Assembly (NCBI GenBank): GCA_964489015.1 | Contig: CAZAXD010000003.1 | Coordinates: forward strand, 75,761-139,760 | Origin: JAPYWM01 sp964489015 | GTDB taxonomy: Bacteria; Bacteroidota; Bacteroidia; SpSt-205 | DNA: 64,000 nucleotides | Direction of reading: 5' to 3' | Part shown: positions 19,217-29,730 of the stretch, piece after piece | How the letters are laid out: each line of letters starts with the position of its first letter | Numbering within the stretch: the stretch's first letter is position 1 | Translations under genes and position numbers: made by a program | The notes under the pieces: model-generated | Told to the model about the DNA's origin: nothing | Databases searched by the model: none | Seen by the model: only the letters and a program-made list of their open reading frames with translations

Positions 19217-21423
19217 ATGAGGCCGGCCATTTTTGCCTTTCTCTCTCTGCTGGGCCTCATCCGAGCTGAAGGGACTCGGGAGCTTCGGGCGGGCAATTGT
19301 GCCAACTTTGGCGCTATCCAGATCTGGGACAATAACGACCCTCAACGGAATTTTGCCACGTACAACTGTCCTACTTATGCTCGGCTCAATATACGCTTAG
19401 CTGCGGGTGAGCGTGTTTATATGGGTTTCAATGTGGTAGCTAATGTGAGTGATGAGCGGGGAGATGTATGGTTTCGCCTGCGGGATCCCAACGGTACGGT
19501 CGTTTTAGGACCTATCCGCCTCCATAATGGCATGGGACCGGGGTGGATCACCGCTTGCAATCAAGCCGTGGCTGGTCCCCAGCCGCTTGCCGGCGCTGCC
19601 GGCTACAATCCCCTCATTTACACAGTGCCTGGCACAGGGCCAGCGGGAAACTATTACATTGAATTTGCAGTCAATAATGACCCTACTCGGCGGATTAAGC
19701 GCGTATTTCGCTGGTTTGATATTACTGTAGCCCGCTGGAATGGCACTGCTTGGGTGGAAAAGCGGGGACGGCTTTGGAGCCAAAAGTGGGATTTTCAAAT
19801 GCAGGGGGATATCAATGCCTTTGTGGGAACCCTGTTTACCTATTCGTCGGATTCGATCGTGACTAGCTTTAACTTCAACGGGATGCAGCCCTACGGCTTT
19901 GAGGTCTCTTGCAATTCCTACGGAGCGTCTAATGTGGGTACGCCTCAGCAGCGGCGCCGCTCTGACTATCGCCAAAACATCATCAATCAAGGTGGGAACC
20001 TGCTGCCCCAGAATACCCCATCTTCCTCAATGACCCGGATATTGAGTACTACCCCACAGGCATTGTAGGTAGTGTAGATTCCTTTGCGGTGATCCCGTGC
20101 ACCGAGATGAGTTATTGTATTTACGTCTCGCTTTCTAAGCCAGGACAGGTCCAGGTGACCCTCAATTTTCCGCCGCCTTATGTACCCTGGACATTTATTG
20201 GACAACTGGGCGCCGGTCCTAACTGCATTCCTTGGGACGGGACCGACGGAAACGGTACGCCTATCCCAAACGGTTCCATGGTTACTGCTCAGCTAAATTT
20301 CTTTACGGGGCTGACGCATCTGCCTCTTATTGATGTGGAGCACCATAATAACGGCTTCCATGTCTATCTCGTGCGGCCGACTACAAAGCCCAATGGCCAA
20401 CCTATTCCAGACCCAAAAATTTATTGGGATGACGTGTTGCTGACCGATCCATGGAATTCTATAGATGGTGTTCAAAATCTAACTGGTTGTCAGCCTACCC
20501 TGGTCCTAGGTTGCCACCGCTGGCAAAATCGCGGCACCAACAACGCCAATCCGGAAGTCATTAACACGTGGTGGTATACAAATACTGAGGAGCATACATT
20601 CGTGTTGGAGATTGATCCTACGCGCTGGAAGGTCTTTTCAGAAATCCAGCCTGGTAGCTGTAATGCGACGGAGGGCGTCACGATACACCTGTGGTTTTCT
20701 TCAGAGATTCCCCTCTCGAGCGTCTTAGGTAACATTGCGACGACGCCAGCTGGGCTTTTAGGGTCGCCGCCCGATACTTTGCTCGATGGTACCTCTCAAC
20801 CCGGTTGGATCCATATGTATTTGACTTATCCGGTCATTGGCAGTGGAAACGGGGTCGTTATCACTTATAATGTTGTTTCTAATTCTAGCAAGTACCCCTA
20901 CTGTCGAGATACTGCTGCGCTGTCGTGTGTCATACTGGCTGTGACCTGGGGGCGCGAGCTGGTAGGGGAAGTTCTATCAGAATACAATCGTCTCTCTTGG
21001 GAAACCGCTCAAGAAGGGGTTGGTACCTACTTCGTCGTAGAACGTAGCATCGATGCGAGACAATTTGTACCGATTGGTACTGTCATGGGGCGAGGAGCTG
21101 GCAGCACGTATCGTTATGAGGATCGGGAGCGGCCCCCGGCTGAGCGCTGGTTTTATCGCTTGCAAGCTCGCTCGCCCGGCAATAGCGTTACCTATTCGCG
21201 GACTGTCGAGCTTGTGGCGCAGCCTGCGCTTGAGATTAGCGTGGATGGCGAGGGTTACTTGCACCTGTCAGGTCCGGATAAGCTTTACACCGTGGAAGTG
21301 TATAATCCGCTTGGGCGCTTGGTATGGATGGCGACCTTGTTGCCGGGCCGTCATTTCCTACCGGTGGACCGAGGAGTTTATGTCGTAAGGGTCGCTGACC
21401 GAGTGATTCGCTTTTTCCGCTAA
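19217..21423 (+). CDS. Type IX secretion cargo protein (one frameshift)
   Basis: A secreted protein of about 735 residues split by one shift. The first part begins with a signal peptide (MRPAIFAFLSLLGLIRA); I prefer the ATG at 19217 to the ATG at 19169. The open frame fails near 20006-20019, where coding moves to the next frame (EYPIFLNDPDIEYYPTG) and continues to 21423. One missing C in one of the CCCC runs there would explain it. The second half contains a FlgD-like stretch (IPWDGTDGNG) and ends in a typical type A sorting domain (VEVYNPLGRLVW, GVYVVRVADR). It would be exported across the outer membrane by the type IX system. The function of the body is unknown. Confidence 0.72.
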
Positions 21424-21523
21424 ATAAGACGTAAAGGAGTAGGCCCCAGAATGCACATACCCCTCTTGTGGTAGGGTCCAGTTTGCGCCTCAGGCATGGA
21501 AAAGCATAGCGGGTTAAGAAAGT

Positions 21524-21553
21524 TACGGGGGCATTCTGGTAAATGCCCCCGTA
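21524..21553. terminator. Perfect 12-bp hairpin between convergent genes
   Basis: TACGGGGGCATT (21524-21535) and its exact inverse (21542-21553) are separated by a 6-nt loop. T-rich sequence follows on the plus side (CAAATTTT). It sits between two converging type IX cargo genes and probably stops transcription from both. Confidence 0.7.
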
Positions 21554-21569
21554 GTCAAATTTTGTGCGG

Positions 21570-24182
21570 CTAGCGTAGGATCGTCACAGTACCCGAGCGC
21601 TGGACTTTGACTCCTTCGACCGTCTCGCCCTCAAATAAAAACGTATAAGCGCCCTCTGTGACCAGCTGCCCCGCCTTGGTGCCATCCCAGTGTTTAGACA
21701 GGTCTCCGCCATTATTGAAAAGCTCTTGACCCCAGCGGTCAAAGACTACAATCGTATACCGCCGAAAGCCTAAGGCCTGTATAGTCCAGACATCATTAAT
21801 GCCATCGCCATTGGGCGTAAAGACAGTGGGTATATTTAGGCCGAGGCAGGGGTCTGCTTGAATGGTGAAGCTGGTATCGGCATAGCAGCCAGCCATACCT
21901 TCGACTCGTAGACCTATCTGCAGGCGCCCTGCAGTCTGAGGTGGGTAACGCCTGATAGTGGTAGCGCCGGCGACTTCAGTGGAGCCATCTTCCCATTGCC
22001 ATTGATAGCTGAATGGTCCATCGCCAGAAACGGATACACCAAACGTATACGCTTTTTCCGGGCAGTCAGCCGTGAGGCTTGCCGATACGCTATCTATCTG
22101 TACGTAGTGCGCAAACGTAAGGGTATAAGAGCGAGGGGGTAGTGTACAGCCATTAGCATCGCTAATAAAAGCCGTGTAGGTGCCTTCGGTCAAGTCGCTG
22201 ATAGTTGGGGTGGTGCTAGGCAGGGTCTGGCCGTTAGCATCTTGCCAGGTGACGGTGTAGGGGAGCGTGCCGCCTGTCAGAATAAGGCTAATCTGCCCAT
22301 CGCTTCCACCTCGGCAGGTGATGGGCAATAGCGTGCTGTCACTGAGCGCAAGGGGTGCTGGTTCGGTTAGCGTTACGTCGATGAGGCCACAGCTAGCCCC
22401 GTCTTGTACAAAGACGGTATAGTTTCCGGCTGCCAAGCTGCTAAAGATACCTGTTGTATTTTGGATGCCCGCTCCCTGAAGGGTGAAAGTATAGTTACCA
22501 CTAGGGCCACCACTAGCTTGAATCATAAAGCTTCCCGTGCCTCCGTGGCAGCGGATGGAGTCGGTAATATTCACGCTGAGGGTTAGCGCGGGAGCGTTCT
22601 GGATGGTGAAGCTTCGAGTTGCAACGCAACCGTTCGCATCCCGCACGCGCAGGGTATAGTTGCCAGGCGCTAAGCCGCTGTAGGTATTACTGCTTTGCCA
22701 GGCTGGTGCGGTGGGTAGTATACTATACTCGTAAGGTGAGGTACCACCGATGCCTTCAAAGGTTACCCTGCCAGTAGGGGCTCCGCAAGCGACACCGATC
22801 GAGTCTACGACGCCAACCGAGAGCGCTGGCGGGTCATTGAGAAAGACCACACGACGAATAATGCAACCGGCTGCGTCTCGAATCCAAACGGTATAAGTCC
22901 CTGCTGCTAGGTTGGACCAAGAGCCATTGGGAAGCCACCCAGTGGCGGGCGGGGTAGCCGCTGAGCCTGTGTTTAGTGCATAAGCGTGGGGTGCTAGTCC
23001 CCCACTAGCGCTAGCCGTGATTTGGCCTGTATTAGACCCGACGCAGCGGGGAGAAGTGATCGCGATGGTAGGCGTAATCGTATCGCGTGCAACGAGATCG
23101 ATCGAATCAGACGAGGCGCCTTGGGGAATGTTGGAGGTGGGTAAAAATATGCCGCATTGGTCACTAATCGTATTGCCGTCTGAACCGGGTTGCCCATTAT
23201 TGGAGCCAGATCCGATTGGATTATAACCAATTCGGATACGATAGGTCTGGCCGGGCGTTAGAGGCGCTCCCAAGGTAAGCTGGATAAGATCGGTTTGGGG
23301 AGGATTGATAGGCGAGGCACTCATGACAGGAATGAGGGCATTTGTAGTCAGGTCTTGGACGGTAAAATCGGACCCATTGGGCTCCACCGTTGCCGGATCG
23401 ATGAGCTCGTTGAAGCGAATAATAAGCCTGCGTAGGTTGTCTGCTTGAGAAAAGTAATTACTGGCGCAGGCTTGGCTGATAGAGTCCATATGAGGCGGAG
23501 TGTTATCGAAATACTGGGCTGTTCCGGTGAATGTGATGGTATAGCCTTGGTTGTTGTTATTGAAATTATCCACGATCAGGAGGAAAGTTTGGCCGGCGTT
23601 GACGGTCAGTCCTGGCATCACGGGCGGATCTGCGGCACTATAACTGAGATTACCGGGTTGCGGGTTAGTATGATCTATACCTGTAATACCAGGACCACCC
23701 CCATAGCTGCCACAGCAGCTATTTTGGGAGGTGCTAGCTGAGTAGTTACAGCGAATGGGAGGCGTGCCTATGGCCTGACAGGGATTGGAGAGGCCTGTCA
23801 CGTCCCACAGCGCAAAGTCATAGTCGGTGGAGCTGCCTGGATCAATGATAAACCCCAAGGTTCCGCCTTGCTGAATTGTAAAAATGAACCAGACCGAACG
23901 GTGCTCGCCATTCCGCAGGCAGGTGTTATTGCCTCCGAGGAGCTCTTGGGTATTTCCAAAGTCAGGGACTGCAGCGGCGAAATTATATACAGGCTGACAG
24001 ATACGAATAGCACCCGGGCAGTCGGAAGCGGGGTTAGAGAGTGGGAGCGGCGTGCCAGGCGGAGGCGGTGGCGGTGCATAAGGGTTGAGACCGCGCATCT
24101 TCATTCGGATGTAAAAGCTATCCACCTGAGCCACGCACAGGCTTCCTAACATGCTCAGAAGGATTACCATTCTCAAGCCCAT
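21570..24182 (-). CDS. Large type IX cargo protein with SprB-like repeats
   Basis: An 870-residue secreted protein. After the signal peptide come an N-terminal module common in gliding-type cargo (CPGAIRICQPVYNF, YDFALWDVTG) and a bacterial Ig-like domain (about residues 235-340). Four SprB-like repeats follow, each opening with a cysteine segment such as SPRCVGSNTG, ITCRGGSDG or IRCHGGTG and continuing with GG-PY-like strands. The C-terminus (FTPNGDGINDVW, VVFDRWGQELF, GTVTILR) is the CHU/gliding C-terminal domain, a type B sorting signal. SprB is a gliding adhesin in Flavobacterium, so a surface adhesin or mucin-like role is plausible. The start is fixed by the TAAATTTG box 4 nt upstream. 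Confidence 0.88.
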   Translation of the reverse strand: MGLRMVILLSMLGSLCVAQVDSFYIRMKMRGLNPYAPPPPPPGTPLPLSNPASDCPGAIRICQPVYNFAAAVPDFGNTQELLGGNNTCLRNGEHRSVWFIFTIQQGGTLGFIIDPGSSTDYDFALWDVTGLSNPCQAIGTPPIRCNYSASTSQNSCCGSYGGGPGITGIDHTNPQPGNLSYSAADPPVMPGLTVNAGQTFLLIVDNFNNNNQGYTITFTGTAQYFDNTPPHMDSISQACASNYFSQADNLRRLIIRFNELIDPATVEPNGSDFTVQDLTTNALIPVMSASPINPPQTDLIQLTLGAPLTPGQTYRIRIGYNPIGSGSNNGQPGSDGNTISDQCGIFLPTSNIPQGASSDSIDLVARDTITPTIAITSPRCVGSNTGQITASASGGLAPHAYALNTGSAATPPATGWLPNGSWSNLAAGTYTVWIRDAAGCIIRRVVFLNDPPALSVGVVDSIGVACGAPTGRVTFEGIGGTSPYEYSILPTAPAWQSSNTYSGLAPGNYTLRVRDANGCVATRSFTIQNAPALTLSVNITDSIRCHGGTGSFMIQASGGPSGNYTFTLQGAGIQNTTGIFSSLAAGNYTVFVQDGASCGLIDVTLTEPAPLALSDSTLLPITCRGGSDGQISLILTGGTLPYTVTWQDANGQTLPSTTPTISDLTEGTYTAFISDANGCTLPPRSYTLTFAHYVQIDSVSASLTADCPEKAYTFGVSVSGDGPFSYQWQWEDGSTEVAGATTIRRYPPQTAGRLQIGLRVEGMAGCYADTSFTIQADPCLGLNIPTVFTPNGDGINDVWTIQALGFRRYTIVVFDRWGQELFNNGGDLSKHWDGTKAGQLVTEGAYTFLFEGETVEGVKVQRSGTVTILR

Positions 24183-24186
24183 GCAG

Positions 24187-24194
24187 CAAATTTA
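24187..24194 (-). promoter_or_regulatory. -7 box TAAATTTG of the SprB-repeat protein
   Basis: Exact TAnnTTTG match on the minus strand ending 4 nt before the ATG at 24182. Confidence 0.7.
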
Positions 24195-24278
24195 CATAGC
24201 GATGCCCTTAGCTTATCATTGAATCAATCTAAGAAGGCATGAAGGGCTGCTAAGCCGTAGATTTGAGTTGGTGAACTG

Positions 24279-24286
24279 TACTTTTG
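24279..24286 (+). promoter_or_regulatory. -7 box TACTTTTG of the S9 peptidase
   Basis: Exact TAnnTTTG match ending 4 nt before the ATG at 24291. It is divergent from the box at 24187-24194, about 85 nt away. Confidence 0.7.
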
Positions 24287-24290
24287 TGAC

Positions 24291-26381
24291 ATGCGTTATG
24301 TATGGGGGGCACTGAGCCTGATTTGGGCACAAGATACTTTGGCCCTCAAGGACATTTGGCTGCGTTATCGGTATATGCCTCAAAATTATGACTTAGTGGG
24401 GGGTGCTCATTTGTGGGGCTGGGAAGAGGAGCGAGGAGCTCTTTATCGCTTCAATAGTGCAGCACCGGCGGAGACGCTCTGGAAGGGCGATATAGAGCCC
24501 TCAGAGCTCGTAGTATCGTCGGATGAAGCGGCCGTTTTGTTATTGGAGCCGCAGCGCGCCCGATTTCGGCGGTCAGCTTGGTATGCCGTACATTATTGGC
24601 GTGACGGGCAGCTCTCTACGGTGCCTGGGTTGTATCGGGCGGCAGCCCTCGGGCCAGAAGGGGCCTTTGTGATCGTCTCCGATGGCCGCAGTCTCTATCA
24701 ATGGCGCCCTCAAGCTGCCAAGCCTGAGCTCCTGACAACCCTCGATACCCTAGAAGGCGAGGTGGGCGTGACAGACTGGTTGTACGAGGAGGAGTTTGGC
24801 TTTACCCGGGCGTTTGAGCTGGCACCTTCCGGGCGCTATGTGGCCTATCTCGTTTTTGATCATCAGAAGGTGCCGCGTTGGCCCTGGCTACCCAGTCAGC
24901 GCCAGCTTTATCCCGAAGTGGAGTCTATCCCGTATCCCAAAGCGGGCCAGCCGAATCCAGCGATTTCGTTGTGGGTCCTAGACCTAACGAGTCGGGCCGA
25001 GAAAAAAATATTTGAAGATACCAGCGGAAACTATATTCCACTTTTTTTCTGGAGTGAGATGGGGGATGAGCTCTTTTTTGTCCATTTAGATAGGTTACAA
25101 AATCGCCTTGTACTATATCACTGGAAGCCCGAATCTAAAAGCTCAACGATTTTTCTGCGGGATTCTACGCCTTACTGGTTTAGCCTAGATAATCGGCATC
25201 TTTTTGTGCAGCGTAGCGATCAGCCGGAATTTTTCTACAAGGCTGAGCGCGGCGGGGAGCCGCTGATCGAGCGCTATGACTACAAGGGGCGTAAGCTAGC
25301 CACCTATCGGGTGAATGGCCTCAAAGACATGGTGGGCTATGCGCAGGGGCGGCTTTATTTTTCAGCGTGGGGCTCTTCTCCCACAAGCCAGCGTATCGGC
25401 TACATAGACGTGCGTAAAGGGGCTAGCAGGCCAGAATGGCTTTCGCCGGCGGAAGGCTGGGCCGAGGCCACGGTCAGCGCTCATGTTGTTATGATTAGCC
25501 ACAGCCGTTATTTGGAGCCGGCTCGGGCCTATCTCGTTTCTACCAAAGACTCTAAAAAGCGTTATGAACTGCCTGACAAAAATGCCACTTTGCGGGCGGT
25601 GATTCCCCAAGTGTCAGTTCGGTTCTTTCGGTTTGCCAATCGAACGGGGGATAGTCTGTGGGCTTATATGCTGGTGCCTCCTGATTTTGATCCGCAAAAG
25701 CGTTATCCACTCCTTCTCCACTTTTATGGAGGGCCGGGGTCGCAGGAAGTGGTAGATAGGTTTGAGGGGATCTGGCTTTTTTGGTATGCGCGTTTAGTGC
25801 AGAAAGGCTATTTGGTGGTACAGGTGGATGGGCGTGGGACGGCGCCGTATCCTGCTAAGCAGCGTTATGCGGTTTATAAACGGTTAGGCACGTTGGAAAC
25901 TCAAGATCTCATCGATGCTATTCAATATCTAAAGCAGCTGCCTTATGTAAGCGAGGTAGCGGCGATGGGGTGGAGCTTTGGGGGCTATTTGGCAGCCCGG
26001 CTGGCCCTAGAGGCTGACAGCGGTGCATTGGCGGCAGCTGTGGCTATTGCTGCGGTCACTGACTGGCGACTTTACGATTCGGCTTATACGGAGCGTTTTA
26101 TGCAGACACCCAAGGAAAACTCTCCTGGTTATGAGGAAACCAGTCTAGTCCGTAAAGCCGGTAAACTCGATGTACCGCTTCTGCTTGTGCATGGTGATGC
26201 AGACGACAACGTTCACCCACAGCATGCGATCCACCTTTTGGAAGCTCTCTGGGTGAAAGATCCGGATGCGCCCGTGACGTGGCTCTATTATCCGGGTCAG
26301 AATCACGGTATTGGGCGCTATCGGTATCAGCTCTTTCGGCAGGTGGAAGCCTTTCTGGATCAGCACCTGATGGCAAGGTAA
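24291..26381 (+). CDS. Dipeptidyl peptidase IV-like serine peptidase (S9)
   Basis: A periplasmic or surface peptidase that removes dipeptides, typically after proline. The N-terminal half (about residues 25-430) is a beta-propeller of the DPP-IV type, with the family signature YEEEFGFTRAFELAPSG. The alpha/beta-hydrolase half has the nucleophile elbow GWSFGGYLA, the Asp in DADDNVHPQH and the His in PGQNHGIGRY, giving a complete Ser-Asp-His triad. A short signal peptide is present. At 696 residues it is close to the usual length. Confidence 0.93.
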   Translation: MRYVWGALSLIWAQDTLALKDIWLRYRYMPQNYDLVGGAHLWGWEEERGALYRFNSAAPAETLWKGDIEPSELVVSSDEAAVLLLEPQRARFRRSAWYAVHYWRDGQLSTVPGLYRAAALGPEGAFVIVSDGRSLYQWRPQAAKPELLTTLDTLEGEVGVTDWLYEEEFGFTRAFELAPSGRYVAYLVFDHQKVPRWPWLPSQRQLYPEVESIPYPKAGQPNPAISLWVLDLTSRAEKKIFEDTSGNYIPLFFWSEMGDELFFVHLDRLQNRLVLYHWKPESKSSTIFLRDSTPYWFSLDNRHLFVQRSDQPEFFYKAERGGEPLIERYDYKGRKLATYRVNGLKDMVGYAQGRLYFSAWGSSPTSQRIGYIDVRKGASRPEWLSPAEGWAEATVSAHVVMISHSRYLEPARAYLVSTKDSKKRYELPDKNATLRAVIPQVSVRFFRFANRTGDSLWAYMLVPPDFDPQKRYPLLLHFYGGPGSQEVVDRFEGIWLFWYARLVQKGYLVVQVDGRGTAPYPAKQRYAVYKRLGTLETQDLIDAIQYLKQLPYVSEVAAMGWSFGGYLAARLALEADSGALAAAVAIAAVTDWRLYDSAYTERFMQTPKENSPGYEETSLVRKAGKLDVPLLLVHGDADDNVHPQHAIHLLEALWVKDPDAPVTWLYYPGQNHGIGRYRYQLFRQVEAFLDQHLMAR

Positions 26382-26389
26382 TCCCGTGC

Positions 26390-26397
26390 TATCTTTG
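26390..26397 (+). promoter_or_regulatory. -7 box TATCTTTG that fixes the lepB start
   Basis: Exact TAnnTTTG match. The 4-nt spacing leads to an in-frame GTG at 26402, not to the longer open frame that begins at 26279. Confidence 0.68.
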
Positions 26398-26401
26398 CGC
26401 G

Positions 26402-27508
26402 GTGTCTCTTGAAAAGGAGCAGAAGCGCCGAGGCAAGTGGCGTGAAGTCGTGTTGATTTTAGGGGTTATCTTGTTTCTAAGAACCTTCATCATCGAAGCG
26501 TTTTTGATTCCTACGAGCTCGATGGAGCGCACACTCATGGCCTGGGACCTCGTCGTGGTGAGTAAGCTTCATTATGGCCCGAGACTCCCTATGGTGCCTC
26601 TCGTCATTCCTTTCATTCACAATAAAATCCCCTTTACCAGCATTCCGTCGTATTTAGACTGGATAGTCTTTCCATATAAGCGGTTACCAGGTTTCAAGCC
26701 GGTGCAGCGCGGGGACATATTAGTCTTCAACTACCCAGCGGATGATGTAATGCCTAATGATCCACTTCTCGGGCCGGTCTCTATCCCGAGTCTCAAGGAA
26801 AATTATGTCAAGCGCTGTGTCGCCGTAGCCGGCGATACCATTCAGGTCCGTGCCGGTGAAGTGTACATCAATGGCAGGCCCGGCTTTCGGCCGCGCTACC
26901 AGCAGGACCGTTACATGCTGGTTACCCGGAGCGGCCCCATTACCTATCGTATGCTTGAAGGCTTTGGCTTTCGCCCTTCCAAAAGCAGCAATGTCAATTG
27001 GTATCCGCATACCGAGCGGTCTGCGATCTTATTTATGCCAGCTTTGACGGCTCAGGAGTTTCGTGCACGCTATGCCAGCGACATCGATACCCTCTACCGC
27101 ATCCTAGAGCCTGATAGCCAGCGTCATCCCCAGGTTTACCCCCAAATGCCAGAGGTATTTCCGTGGAATCTTGACTATTGGGGCCCTTTTTATTTACCTC
27201 GACGTGGAGATAGCATAGAGCTCTCGCCCCAAAACTTGATTCTTTATAAGCGGCTAATCGAGGGCTACGAGTACCACAAGGTAGAAGTCGTGGGCGAAAA
27301 GGTCTACATTGATGGTCAGCCGAAGCAGTACTACACCTTCGAGCAAAATTATTACTTTGTCATGGGCGATAACCGATACAACTCCTTAGATGGTCGCTTC
27401 TGGGGACCTGTGCCCGAGGACCACATCGTAGGGAAGCCCTTGGGGATACTGATTTCCATAGAAAACTTTAGGCCGAGATGGGAGCGGTTTCTACGGGCGA
27501 TGCAGTAA
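26402..27508 (+). CDS. lepB: Signal peptidase I
   Basis: Cleaves signal peptides from exported proteins at the outer face of the inner membrane. From the GTG at 26402 the protein has 368 residues. One membrane anchor (VVLILGVILFL) comes first, then the catalytic Ser40 in PTSSMERT. The general-base Lys is in NYVKRCVAVAGD, and the conserved box FVMGDNRYNSLDGRFWG follows. The long insert before the last box is normal for Bacteroidota LepB. An upstream start at 26279 would overlap the peptidase gene by about 100 nt and bypass the promoter, so I rejected it. Its 3' end overlaps purL by 31 nt. Confidence 0.93.
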   Translation: MSLEKEQKRRGKWREVVLILGVILFLRTFIIEAFLIPTSSMERTLMAWDLVVVSKLHYGPRLPMVPLVIPFIHNKIPFTSIPSYLDWIVFPYKRLPGFKPVQRGDILVFNYPADDVMPNDPLLGPVSIPSLKENYVKRCVAVAGDTIQVRAGEVYINGRPGFRPRYQQDRYMLVTRSGPITYRMLEGFGFRPSKSSNVNWYPHTERSAILFMPALTAQEFRARYASDIDTLYRILEPDSQRHPQVYPQMPEVFPWNLDYWGPFYLPRRGDSIELSPQNLILYKRLIEGYEYHKVEVVGEKVYIDGQPKQYYTFEQNYYFVMGDNRYNSLDGRFWGPVPEDHIVGKPLGILISIENFRPRWERFLRAMQ

Positions 27509-29730
27509 CCCTGCTGACGAAGCTTTTTCCCCAGCAAGAAGTGGATCGGATCCGGTCACTCATGGGCCGGGATCCCACCGTTTGTGAGGTCTGGCTGTTT
27601 CATGCGCTGTGGAGTGAGCATTGCAGCTATAAGAGCTCGCTTATTCACTTAAGGCGCCTGCCTCGGAGTGGTGCGCGAACCGTCAAGGCAGCCGGTGAAG
27701 AAAATGCCGGCCTTTTGGAGATTGGGGAGGACTGGGTGGTGGCTTTCAAGGTAGAGTCGCACAATCACCCTAGTGCGGTGGAGCCCTATCAAGGAGCGGC
27801 GACAGGTGTGGGTGGCATCCATCGTGATATTATGGCGGTGGGCGCTAGGCCGATTGCGGCGCTCAACTCGCTGCGGTTTGGCTGGCCTTTAGATGATCAG
27901 GCCCAGCGCCTTTTGGAGGGCGTGGTGCGTGGAATAGGGGATTATGGCAATGCTTTCGGCATTCCTACAGTGGGAGGCGAGGTGTACTTTGCATCGGCTT
28001 ATGCTGGCAAGCCTCTGGTCAATGCGATGAGCGTCGGCATCGTTCGAAAATCGCAGGTGATCTCGGCGCGGCCGTCTCGGCCCGGTCAGCGGGTCTACTA
28101 CCTAGGGGCACTGACTGGCCCGGATGGAGTGGGAGGGGCTGCCTTTGCTTCAGAAACGCTGGAAGGCGAAGCTCGCGCCAATCTGCCGGCCATTCAGATC
28201 GGCGACCCTTTTCGGCAGAAGCTCCTGCTAGAAGCTCTGCAAGAGATGATAGCGCAAGGGCTGGTTGCGGGCATGCAAGACATGGGCGCGGCGGGGCTCG
28301 CTAGCTCGACAGCCGAGATGGCGGCCCGGGGTGGGCTCGGTATGACAATCGCTCTGGATCGGGTGCCCCTCCGGGGTGGTGTCTCTCAGCCCCATGAGGT
28401 CCTACTGTCAGAGTCTCAAGAGCGCATGCTGCTGATCCTGGAGCCGGCGCATTCCGCAGCCGTCGAAGCCATCGCTCGGCGCTGGGGCCTGCGCTGTGTC
28501 GAAATCGGAGAAGTTGTTCCGGAAAAGCTTGTTACCTACACATGGCAGGGAACTGTAGTGGCTCAGGTGGATCCGGACTGGCTAGCAGCGGGTCAAGGTG
28601 CCCCTATTTACGACTGGTCAGCAGCGCCGCCAGCTTACTTTCAGCAGCGGGACGCTTTTGATCCCGATACCATAGCCGATTTGTCTGCATCCGAGATACC
28701 GGTCGTAGCCTGGCAGCTCGTAGCGCATCCCAATCTCTGTTCTAAGGCTTGGATTTACACCCAGTATGATCGGATGGTGGGGGCTTCCACGATGGGGAGT
28801 GCAGAGGGAACGGTCTTTTCAGCGGCGCTAGTTCGCCTGCCGGGGCAAAATAGGGCCTTAGCCTTGACCTTAGATGGCAATCCCTTCTGGGTAGAGGCGG
28901 ATCCGTATCAAGGGGCTATGCTGCTTGTTGCCGAAGCCGCCCGAAACGTAGCCTGCACGGGCGCAGTCCCTATTGGCCTCACCAACGGTTTAAACTTTGG
29001 CAGTCCCCAGGATCCCGCCGTGTATTACACGTTTTGCGAAGCCGTAGCGGGCTTGGCAGAGGCTTGTCGGGTTCTGGAGCTCCCCGTTACCGGGGGGAAC
29101 GTGAGCTTTTACAATCAAGATGAACACGGACCTGTCCTGCCCACGCCGATGATCGGCGTCGTAGGGCTTTTGGAGGAGGCTTTGCAGCGCCGAGTCCCGA
29201 TAGGCTGGCCTACCTCAACGCCTGCTACGCTTCTACTGGTAGGCGCGGAAGCAGCGATCTTTTCGCCGACCTTAGGCGCAAGCCATTACCTGCGTGACTG
29301 GAAAGGCGTTCGCTATAGTCCGGCGCCTAGAGTAGACCTATCTGCTGAAAAGGCGCTTATCACGCTCCTGCCTAAATGGGCTCAAGCGGGTTATCTACTA
29401 GCGGCGCAGGACGTTTCTGATGGGGGTGTGCTCTTAGCGCTTTTGGAGATGGCCTGGGCCAGTGGCAGCGGCTTTGTGGCGCAAAAGCCGGACGGGGTTC
29501 GGCGAGACGCCTTTTGGTTTGGCGAAGACGGGGCCCGGGTCATTATAGCCGTCGATCCTGCGCAGGAGCCGGTATTGACGGAGCAGGCTCAGCATGCCGG
29601 GCTAGCCGTATACCCCTTGGGAGCGACGCTGCCGGGCAGAGGCTACGCCCAGGTAGAAGGGCAACCCCTCGACCTCCTTTTCTTGCAGGCCTTGTGGGCT
29701 CGAGCTTTGCCGTATTACCTCGCTCGTTGA
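27478..29730 (+). CDS. purL: Phosphoribosylformylglycinamidine synthase subunit PurL
   Basis: ATP-dependent step 4 of purine synthesis, converting FGAR to FGAM with ammonia supplied by PurQ. At 750 residues it is the small PurL type that needs PurS and PurQ, neither of which is in the window. Motifs include ALWSEHCSYKSS, KVESHNHPSAVEP with GAATGVGGIHRD (nucleotide site), and GGNVSFYNQ in the second half. The ATG at 27478 lies inside the end of lepB, so the two are probably co-transcribed. Confidence 0.96.
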   Translation: MGAVSTGDAVTLLTKLFPQQEVDRIRSLMGRDPTVCEVWLFHALWSEHCSYKSSLIHLRRLPRSGARTVKAAGEENAGLLEIGEDWVVAFKVESHNHPSAVEPYQGAATGVGGIHRDIMAVGARPIAALNSLRFGWPLDDQAQRLLEGVVRGIGDYGNAFGIPTVGGEVYFASAYAGKPLVNAMSVGIVRKSQVISARPSRPGQRVYYLGALTGPDGVGGAAFASETLEGEARANLPAIQIGDPFRQKLLLEALQEMIAQGLVAGMQDMGAAGLASSTAEMAARGGLGMTIALDRVPLRGGVSQPHEVLLSESQERMLLILEPAHSAAVEAIARRWGLRCVEIGEVVPEKLVTYTWQGTVVAQVDPDWLAAGQGAPIYDWSAAPPAYFQQRDAFDPDTIADLSASEIPVVAWQLVAHPNLCSKAWIYTQYDRMVGASTMGSAEGTVFSAALVRLPGQNRALALTLDGNPFWVEADPYQGAMLLVAEAARNVACTGAVPIGLTNGLNFGSPQDPAVYYTFCEAVAGLAEACRVLELPVTGGNVSFYNQDEHGPVLPTPMIGVVGLLEEALQRRVPIGWPTSTPATLLLVGAEAAIFSPTLGASHYLRDWKGVRYSPAPRVDLSAEKALITLLPKWAQAGYLLAAQDVSDGGVLLALLEMAWASGSGFVAQKPDGVRRDAFWFGEDGARVIIAVDPAQEPVLTEQAQHAGLAVYPLGATLPGRGYAQVEGQPLDLLFLQALWARALPYYLAR

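Noticed and set aside
26279..26401. Longer N-terminus for signal peptidase I
   Set aside because: It would overlap the peptidase gene by about 100 nt in another frame and lies upstream of a consensus promoter that points to the GTG at 26402.
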